Shown: positions 5,092 through 10,940 of the stretch, in pieces
How positions within the stretch are numbered: position 1 is the stretch's first letter
How the letters are laid out: each line of letters opens with the position of its first letter
Source: Verrucomicrobiota bacterium
Lineage (GTDB): Bacteria; Verrucomicrobiota; Verrucomicrobiia; Limisphaerales; JAEYXS01
Direction of reading: 5' to 3'
NCBI GenBank assembly: GCA_021156225.1
Contig: JAJNBN010000054.1
Span: forward strand, 1 to 10,940
DNA: 10,940 bases
Program-made: the position numbers and the translations under genes
Notes under the pieces: generated by a model
Database searches by the model: none
Told to the model about the DNA's origin: nothing
The model's input: the letters and a program-made list of their open reading frames with translations, nothing else

Positions 5092-8000
5092 ATGAAACGT
5101 TCTTTCATCGCCTTATTTGCCCTGGTCGCCGTCTTTGCTTCCGCCTTGGTGACGGAGGCGGCCGAGCTCCGCGTCTTCATTCGCGGCGGCAAGAAATCCC
5201 ATGGTCCCGGCGCGCATGAGCACGAGCGCTTCCTGGGCGACTGGACCAAGCTGCTCACGGAGCGCGGCATGAAGGTGAGCGGCGGCATGGAATTCCCCAC
5301 CGAGGCGGACCTCGACAAGGCCGACCTCCTGGTGATGTATTCGCAGGATGGGGGCGAGATCCCGGCGGACAAGCGCGCAGGGCTGGAGAAGTTCCTGAAG
5401 CGCGGCGGCGGCATCACGGTGATCCACACCGCGAGCGTGCCGAAGACGAAGGAAGGCGCGGATTATCTCAAGTCCATCATCGGCGGCACCTGGGTGCCGG
5501 GCACCACGAAGTGGCTGGAAGGTCCGATGTCCCTCTACTATGTGAACCGCACGCATCCCATCACTAAGGAAGTGGCGAACTACGATCTGAATGATGAGAT
5601 CTACTATGACTTCGATCTTTCGCCGGATATCAACATCCTCGCGGGTGCTTACACGCCGAATGTCTCCGCAGCGCGCCGGAATGATCAGCGCGGTCAGCCG
5701 GGCAAGGGCAAAATCACGGTGTATGACATCCAGCCGCAGATGTGGACGTATGAGAAGGCGCTCGCCGGTGGGCAGCCGCATCGCGCGTTCGTCCATATCC
5801 CGGGCCACATGTACACGAACTTCAGCCAGCCGCAGTTCCGCGCGGTCTTGCTGCGCGGCATGGCGTGGTCAGCGAAGCGCTCGAACGTGGATGAGTTTTG
5901 CTCGAAGGATGAGCTGGCCTCGCTGCGTTATCCGGCTGGTGGACCGCAGCGTCCGGACAAGGCGCTGGAACAATTGGTCATCCATCCTGATTTCAAAGTG
6001 AAGCTGGCGGCAGCCGAGCCCCTGATCAACAAGGTGATGAATGTGGACTGGGATCCGCAGGGCCGCATGTGGGTGGCCGAGACGCCGGAGTATCCGGATG
6101 GTCGTTATGCGAATCCGCCGCAAGACCTGGTGCAACGCTGGGTGGATGGCAAATTGGACGAAAGCACGGGCCGCTACGATCGTCCGGCGCATGACAAGAT
6201 CTCCATCCTCAGCGATACGAATGGCGACGGCGTGATGGATAAGAAGGAGATTTTCTATGAAGGCCTGGAACTGGTGACGAGCTTCGTCTTCCACAAGGAC
6301 GGCGTGATCGTGGCGCAAGCCCCGGACATCCTGTGGTTGCGCGATACGAACGGTGACGGCAAGGCGGACAAGGTCGTGACGCTCTACACGGGTCTGGGCA
6401 CACGCGATACGCACGCGGTGCTGAACAACATCCGCTGGGGTTTTGATGGCTGGGTCTACGGCACGCATGGTTATAGCGCGAGCCAGAAGGTGACGAACGG
6501 CGATGGCTCGAAGACGTTCGGTACGATCGGTTCCGGCGTCATCCGCTTCAAGCCGGATGGAACGGCCATCGAGCAATATTCCTCCAAGGGCGGCAATACG
6601 TGGGGTCTGCAAGTGGCGTGGGACAACGAGATTTTCTACACGCAACCGACGAGCGGTGATTTGCTGATGAACGTGGTGCTCGGCGAGAACAATCTCGCCA
6701 AGGGCCGTCTGCCGGGCGTGAACAGCTTCAGTGTGGTGCGCAAGACGCACTCGACGCATCCGGTCATCCCGTATGACCAGTTGCCTTATGTGCAGATCGA
6801 TTTCGTGGGGCAGTTCACCGCTGCGGCGGGTTGCGTGATCTACGGCGGCGGTGCCTGGCCGGAGAGTTACAACTACAATTACTTCACCACGGAACCCACA
6901 ATCAACATCGTGCATCATGAGACGGTGAGCCCGAATGGTGTCAGTTTCACCGCGGCCCGGGTGGCGGATCGCGAGAATGTGGAATTCATCGCGGGCAAGG
7001 ATTACTGGTTCCGCCCGATCGAAGTGCGCACGGGTCCGGATGGCGCGGTGTACCTGGTGGACTTTTATAACCAGGCGGCGATCCATAACGACACGCGCGG
7101 ACCGAAGCATGGACCGCGCAATGCCGCCGTCCGCCCGGACCGCGATCATTATTACGGCCGCATCTGGCGCATCGACCATAAGGATGCGAAGAAGCTCACG
7201 ATCCCAAAACTCACGGCGAAGGATACGGATGGGCTCATCGCCGCGTTGCGTCATCCGAACGACAACGTGCGCATGAGCGCACTACGGTTGCTGGCGGAGA
7301 CGGAGAACCCGAAACTCGCGCCGAAGATCCAGGCTTTGCTCGATGCGAAGGAAGCACCCGCCACGCGCGTGGCGGCGTTGTGGACCTTGCATCGCATCGG
7401 CGGACTGAATGAAGAGACGTTGCTGGCCTCCGTGAAGGACGGAGTAGTGGCGGTGCGCAAGAACGGCCTGAAGGTCGCGCAATTGCCGCCGACCTCGCAG
7501 CGTGGACCGGAACTGAAACTGCATCAAGCGATGAACGAGATGTTGCTGGATGCGAATCCGCAGGTGCAGCTCCAGGCGCTTATCGCGCTGGGCAGCTTCG
7601 AGGTGGATGACGAGGTGGCCGCTGCGCTCGTCGCGGTGTATCCGAAGCTCACGGATGGCTACCTGCAATCCGCCGCGCTGGGAGTGGCGAACAGCGCACC
7701 GCGCAAGATGATCGAAGTGGCCTTGGCTTCGGCGAATCCCCAACCGCTGCGTCCGCTGGTGCTGGCGCTCACACAGAAGCTCGCCGAGAAACAGGATGGC
7801 GAAGAAGCCGGGAACCTGGTCATCGCGCTGGCGGGCAAACCGGCCACGGCCGATCCGCTGAAGCAGGCGGTGATGGAAGCGCTGGTGCAATCCTTGAACA
7901 CGACGGCGCGCCCCGAATGGTCGGTGGCTTTGCAGGCGGCGATGGAGAAATTGCTGAAGTCTCCGAATGACGACCTCGCGATCGCGGCCTTGCCGCTCAC

Positions 8001-10239
8001 GGTCCGCTGGGATGTGGGCCGCAAGCTGGATGACACCGTCATCCCGCTCTTGCAGGAGATGATCGGCTCCGTGAAAAACGCGGGCAAGACGGATGAAGAG
8101 CGTTTGAAGACGGCGCAGGCGTTGCTCGCCGTGCGGCACGTGAATGAAACGATTGTGCCCGGCATCAGCGGGGTCTTGGGCAGCAATGCCTCGGAGAACC
8201 TGCAGCGCGGTGTGCTCGAAGCGTTCGGCGGAATGCCGGGCGCGAAGATCGGCGCGCTCATCATCGAGAGCTATCCGAAGCTGAATGCGAACCTCCAGAC
8301 TGTGGCCTTCGCGCAGATCATGAAGCGCGGTGAATGGGCGCTGGCTTTCCTCGAAGCCTTGCAAACGAAGAAAGTGGACCCCGCCACCATCAACCCGTCC
8401 AACTTGCATCGCCTGCGCACGCACGCCGATGTGAAGGTGGCGCAGAAGGCGAACCAGGTGATCGATGAATTGCGCGGACCGGAAGCGAAGGAGAAGGACG
8501 CGATCATCGCCAAGCTGACGCCGGCCGTGCAGAAGCCCGGCAACGTGGCGAAGGGCAAGGAACTCTTCACCGCGAACTGCGCCAACTGCCACAAGCTCGG
8601 CAATGAAGGCCGCGAAGTCGGGCCCGTGCTGACGGGCATGGGTGCGCATGGCCCGGCGGAATTGCTGGTGCATATCATCGATCCGAACCGCGCGTTGGAG
8701 CAGAACTATGCCGCCGTCAGCTTTGAGACGAAGGACGGCGAGAGCTACGACGGAATCATCGCGCAGGAGAACAACCAGTCCGTGATCATCAAGAACGCGG
8801 GCGGCGAGATGGAGATCAAGAAGAGCAACATCAAGAGCCGTCGCAACACCGGCATGTCGCTCATGCCGAACGGCCTCGAGGCGCTGGGCGAAGAAACCTT
8901 GCGGGACATTCTGGCCTACATGTGCGCAGGTGATCAGAAGTACCGGTTCATCGACTTGAGCAAGGCGTACACGGCGGATTCACGCCGGGGCCTCTATAAT
9001 AAGGAAGAGAACGTCAATGATACGTTGAAGTTCACGAAGTTTGGCTCGGTGAATGTGGAGGGTGTGCCCTTCTACATCGCGGACCCGGCGAAGTATGGCC
9101 GCAATCTGCTGCTTTTGAAGGGCGGCGGATCTGAGACATTCTCTTTTACCATGCCGCAGAAAGTGGAAGCGAAGCTGGGTTATGCTGCAGGCAGACTGCA
9201 CTTCCTCGGTGGTGTCGCCGGATGGGGCCATCCCTACACGCCGAATGCGAACGCGCTGAAGGTCACGGTGCATTATGCGGATGGCCAGACGGAAGAGTTG
9301 GTGGCTAAGAACGGCGATCAGTTCGCGGACTTCATCCGCGTGGTGGAAGTGCCGGGTTCGAGGTTGACGGAAGGGCTGGTGAAGGAAAACCAGCTCCGTT
9401 GGTACACGCATGCGCTCAAGCGCAGCAACGTGGTGATCGACAAGATCGTCATCGAGAGCTTCGCGAATGGTCTCGCGCCGACGACCGTGGCAATCACAGC
9501 GGAGTTGCCGGGAGAAGATGGGAAGATGGCGCCTATGAAGGTGGCTTCGGCAGCGCCCGTGGCATTGCCTGCTCCGACGAAGCCGTTCGAGTGGGGCACG
9601 GGCACGCGGGTGTTGCTCGTCGGTGGCGGCAGCTCGCATGACTACAACCGCTTCTTCAACTTCGCGGACATCGCGATCCTGAAGGCGGCAGGCATCACGG
9701 CGAATTACACGGAAGATCCGGCGATCACGGCGCGGGAATTGCCGAACGTGGACGTGGCGGTGTTCAGCGTGAACCGCAATGGCTTCCAGACACCGGAGCT
9801 GCGGGAGGCGCTGGGCAAACACATCGCCGCAGGCAAAGGCCTCGTGCTGTTGCATCCGGGCGTGTGGTATAACTGGAACGACTGGCCGGAGTATAACAAG
9901 ACCATCGCTGGCGGTGGCTCACGCGGTCACGACAAGCTGGGCGAATTCGAAGTGAAGGTGACGAATGCCGCGCATCCGATCATGAAGGATGTGCCTGCGA
10001 GCTTCCTGATCACGGATGAGCTGTATTACTTCATCCCGGATGCGGCGGGCACGCCGATCGAGGTATTGGCCACAGCGGATTCGAAGGTCAAGAATGCGAC
10101 CTTTCCGCAGGTTTTCGTGGTGAAACATCCGCAGACACGCATCGCCGCCATCACGCTTGGCCATGATGCGCGTGCGCATGATCTGCAGGCTTACAAGACG
10201 TTGCTGATCAATGCCGTGAACTGGACGACGAAGAAGTAA
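5092..10239 (+). CDS. Giant exported ThuA - dehydrogenase beta-propeller - HEAT - cytochrome c - beta-sandwich - ThuA fusion
   Basis: This 1715-residue protein has a signal peptide (1 to about 24, KRSFIALFALVAVFASALV then TEAAE). Domains in order: ThuA-like (about 26-262; RVFIRGGKKSHGPGAHEHER, GGGITVIHTA); a PVC membrane-bound-dehydrogenase beta-propeller (about 295-700), recognised by IHPDFKVKLAAAEP, DPQGRMWVAETPEYP, two DTNGDG loops (375-380, 418-423), the GCVIYGGGAWP segment and WFRPIEVRTGPDGAVYLVDFYN; HEAT-type helices (about 711-1130); a cytochrome c domain (about 1150-1280) with CANCH at 1163-1167 and GMSLMPNGLEALGEETL, whose Met1255 or Met1258 may be the distal ligand; a beta-sandwich with GRLHFLGGVAGWGHPY (about 1310-1475), reminiscent of NPCBM-like modules; a Pro/Ala linker; and a second ThuA-like domain (about 1504-1712; GGGSSHDYNRFFNF, KGLVLLHPGVW). 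It probably oxidises an extracytoplasmic carbohydrate and passes electrons through the haem; the substrate is unknown. ATG at 5086, two codons upstream, is an equally plausible start; a frame open from 4825 is rejected. It is monocistronic as judged by the terminator that follows. Confidence 0.92.
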   Translation: MKRSFIALFALVAVFASALVTEAAELRVFIRGGKKSHGPGAHEHERFLGDWTKLLTERGMKVSGGMEFPTEADLDKADLLVMYSQDGGEIPADKRAGLEKFLKRGGGITVIHTASVPKTKEGADYLKSIIGGTWVPGTTKWLEGPMSLYYVNRTHPITKEVANYDLNDEIYYDFDLSPDINILAGAYTPNVSAARRNDQRGQPGKGKITVYDIQPQMWTYEKALAGGQPHRAFVHIPGHMYTNFSQPQFRAVLLRGMAWSAKRSNVDEFCSKDELASLRYPAGGPQRPDKALEQLVIHPDFKVKLAAAEPLINKVMNVDWDPQGRMWVAETPEYPDGRYANPPQDLVQRWVDGKLDESTGRYDRPAHDKISILSDTNGDGVMDKKEIFYEGLELVTSFVFHKDGVIVAQAPDILWLRDTNGDGKADKVVTLYTGLGTRDTHAVLNNIRWGFDGWVYGTHGYSASQKVTNGDGSKTFGTIGSGVIRFKPDGTAIEQYSSKGGNTWGLQVAWDNEIFYTQPTSGDLLMNVVLGENNLAKGRLPGVNSFSVVRKTHSTHPVIPYDQLPYVQIDFVGQFTAAAGCVIYGGGAWPESYNYNYFTTEPTINIVHHETVSPNGVSFTAARVADRENVEFIAGKDYWFRPIEVRTGPDGAVYLVDFYNQAAIHNDTRGPKHGPRNAAVRPDRDHYYGRIWRIDHKDAKKLTIPKLTAKDTDGLIAALRHPNDNVRMSALRLLAETENPKLAPKIQALLDAKEAPATRVAALWTLHRIGGLNEETLLASVKDGVVAVRKNGLKVAQLPPTSQRGPELKLHQAMNEMLLDANPQVQLQALIALGSFEVDDEVAAALVAVYPKLTDGYLQSAALGVANSAPRKMIEVALASANPQPLRPLVLALTQKLAEKQDGEEAGNLVIALAGKPATADPLKQAVMEALVQSLNTTARPEWSVALQAAMEKLLKSPNDDLAIAALPLTVRWDVGRKLDDTVIPLLQEMIGSVKNAGKTDEERLKTAQALLAVRHVNETIVPGISGVLGSNASENLQRGVLEAFGGMPGAKIGALIIESYPKLNANLQTVAFAQIMKRGEWALAFLEALQTKKVDPATINPSNLHRLRTHADVKVAQKANQVIDELRGPEAKEKDAIIAKLTPAVQKPGNVAKGKELFTANCANCHKLGNEGREVGPVLTGMGAHGPAELLVHIIDPNRALEQNYAAVSFETKDGESYDGIIAQENNQSVIIKNAGGEMEIKKSNIKSRRNTGMSLMPNGLEALGEETLRDILAYMCAGDQKYRFIDLSKAYTADSRRGLYNKEENVNDTLKFTKFGSVNVEGVPFYIADPAKYGRNLLLLKGGGSETFSFTMPQKVEAKLGYAAGRLHFLGGVAGWGHPYTPNANALKVTVHYADGQTEELVAKNGDQFADFIRVVEVPGSRLTEGLVKENQLRWYTHALKRSNVVIDKIVIESFANGLAPTTVAITAELPGEDGKMAPMKVASAAPVALPAPTKPFEWGTGTRVLLVGGGSSHDYNRFFNFADIAILKAAGITANYTEDPAITARELPNVDVAVFSVNRNGFQTPELREALGKHIAAGKGLVLLHPGVWYNWNDWPEYNKTIAGGGSRGHDKLGEFEVKVTNAAHPIMKDVPASFLITDELYYFIPDAAGTPIEVLATADSKVKNATFPQVFVVKHPQTRIAAITLGHDARAHDLQAYKTLLINAVNWTTKK

Positions 10240-10258
10240 CCTTTGTTCTTTGCATAAT

Positions 10259-10292
10259 GCCCGATGCTTGCATGCAAGTGTCGGGCTTTTTT
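10259..10292 (+). terminator. Intrinsic terminator of the large fusion gene
   Basis: GCCCGA (10259-10264) pairs with TCGGGC (10281-10286). The stem continues through two G-T wobbles to CTTGC/GCAAG (10267-10271, 10274-10278), giving a 13-pair stem closed by a 2-base AT turn; the tip would open in RNA. Six T residues (10287-10292) follow directly. It begins 20 bases after the stop codon and separates the gene from the one at 10377. Confidence 0.95.
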
Positions 10293-10305
10293 GTGGCTAA
10301 AAATC

Positions 10306-10325
10306 GGCAAATCATTGGCAAATCA
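10306..10325 (+). promoter_or_regulatory. Tandem 9-bp direct repeats upstream of the PepSY-like gene
   Basis: GGCAAATCA occurs at 10306-10314 and 10317-10325, an 11-base period that is close to one helical turn. The pair occupies the -35 region relative to the -10-like box at 10344-10349, where no -35 consensus is visible. This arrangement would fit a binding site for an activator; this is inference. Confidence 0.35.
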
Positions 10326-10335
10326 GGAGTTTACG

Positions 10336-10351
10336 AGCTCTGCTAGGCTGG
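10336..10351 (+). promoter_or_regulatory. Candidate extended -10 element of the PepSY-like gene
   Basis: CTCTGCTAGGCTGG lies here, with TGC-TAGGCT as an extended -10. It shares 13 of 14 bases with the element before the large gene at 5092. It ends about 27 bases before the ATG. An AAGGGGG run (10369-10375) precedes the start codon but is unusually close to it for a Shine-Dalgarno sequence. Confidence 0.45.
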
Positions 10352-10376
10352 CATGGCGCATGCGTTTTAAGGGGGC

Positions 10377-10940
10377 ATGAAAACGAAACAATCTTGTGCG
10401 GTTCTGCTGGTGGCTTTGCTGGCGGTGGCTGGATACGCCCCGTTGAAAGCAAATGATTCACCAGCAGAGCCGACGGCCTTCTCCTTGATTGAAGAGGGCA
10501 ACAAATACGTCGGCGACCAGGCCAAGGACAAGGTGGTGCAGATACGCGCCGAGAAATCCATTGGCACCACTACGCCGAATGTTTGGTACGTGGTCTACTA
10601 CGATCCCACGGCGGCCCTAAAAGCCGTGGAGGTGAAGTTTGGCGCGGGCAAGATGATGTCGGTAGAGCGCCCGTTGCGCCTGCTGGAGCCGATCTTCGGC
10701 AAGAGCACGCCGCTGGATCGCACGAAGTTCAAAGTGGACTCGGACGTCGCCATCAAGACGGCGCTGCAGGAGCCGCTGCTGGCCAAGCTGAAAGTCGTGG
10801 CCACGGCCCCGAAGCTGGAAGACAGCCCGGGCGGTCCCATCTGGCGCGTGAAGCTCTGGGTGCAGAAGGTGCGTGACCCGGGTGCGGATGTGCACATCGG
10901 TGAAGTCGTGATCTCCCCGGAAACGGGTGAAGTGATCAAG
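10377..10940 (+). CDS. Secreted PepSY-like protein of unknown function, 3'-truncated by the window edge
   Basis: The frame runs 188 codons from the ATG at 10377 to the window end without a stop. The first 26 or so residues form a signal peptide (MKTKQS, a hydrophobic core AVLLVALLAVAGY, then PLKAN). The mature part contains NKYVGDQAKDKVVQIRAEKS, the strand WYVVYYDP, KAVEVKFGAGKM, and a repeat-like second half with VDSDVAIKTALQEP, IWRVKLWVQK and a closing IGEVVISPETGEVIK. The alternation of an Asp/Ala-rich helix followed by W-V-x-L and a 'V-x-P-x-T-G-E-V' hairpin resembles the PepSY-like fold. That fold is known in small secreted inhibitor or regulatory domains, but I cannot assign a function. 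The gene follows the terminator of the large fusion gene and has its own promoter-like sequence, so it is probably transcribed separately, possibly under related control. The real C-terminus is outside the window. Confidence 0.8.
   Translation, partial: MKTKQSCAVLLVALLAVAGYAPLKANDSPAEPTAFSLIEEGNKYVGDQAKDKVVQIRAEKSIGTTTPNVWYVVYYDPTAALKAVEVKFGAGKMMSVERPLRLLEPIFGKSTPLDRTKFKVDSDVAIKTALQEPLLAKLKVVATAPKLEDSPGGPIWRVKLWVQKVRDPGADVHIGEVVISPETGEVIK

Noticed and set aside
5869..8673. Long minus-strand open frames (5869-7254 and 7282-8673, over 460 codons each) opposite the fusion gene
   Set aside because: They are Arg/His/Ile-rich mirror frames with no signal or domain, and the plus-strand frame carries recognisable domains throughout.
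10583..10939. Alternative frames on both strands within the last 360 bases
   Set aside because: They overlap the signal-peptide-bearing frame from 10377 that stays open to the window end and has the better composition.

Overview
The window is GC-rich bacterial chromosome, most likely from the phylum Verrucomicrobiota (Limisphaerales/Pedosphaera-like). The strongest evidence is the giant secreted protein at 5092-10239. Its combination of ThuA, membrane-bound-dehydrogenase-type beta-propeller, HEAT repeats and a CxxCH haem domain of the 'Pirellula/Verrucomicrobium type' is characteristic of the Planctomycetes-Verrucomicrobia group. The phylum placement is inferred from protein families, not from a marker gene.

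Left part (1-3165), housekeeping and stress. The 3' part of a dihydrofolate reductase gene (plus strand) converges on a 1-Cys Prx6-type peroxiredoxin gene (minus strand). The peroxiredoxin has its own intrinsic terminator and a candidate promoter. Upstream of it on the minus strand lies the gene for the ribosome-associated GTPase TypA/BipA, which also has its own terminator, so typA and the peroxiredoxin gene are probably separate transcription units.

Middle (3166-5091), accessory. A minus-strand pair encodes a small zinc-ribbon-like membrane protein and, 21 bp downstream, a secreted jelly-roll protein of polysaccharide-lyase/lectin type. The 3' end of the jelly-roll gene is surrounded by copies of a 12-base motif. 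A roughly 400-bp divergent intergenic region follows and contains a striking GAG/GAC trinucleotide tract.

Right part (5092-10940), extracellular oxidation module. One 1715-residue exported protein carries, in order, ThuA, dehydrogenase beta-propeller, HEAT repeats, cytochrome c, a probable beta-sandwich (carbohydrate-binding-like) domain, and a second unrelated-looking ThuA domain. It ends at a textbook terminator. Next comes the 5' part of a gene for a small secreted PepSY-like protein of unknown function that runs off the window. Both plus-strand genes are preceded by nearly the same 14-base promoter-like sequence with a GCTANNCT core, also seen before the peroxiredoxin gene. The likely theme of the right half is oxidation of an extracellular carbohydrate with electron transfer to a fused haem domain. 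The substrate cannot be read from the sequence.

The best candidate for something undescribed is the ThuA-flanked dehydrogenase/cytochrome fusion. The individual domain families are known, but the full arrangement looks unusual.
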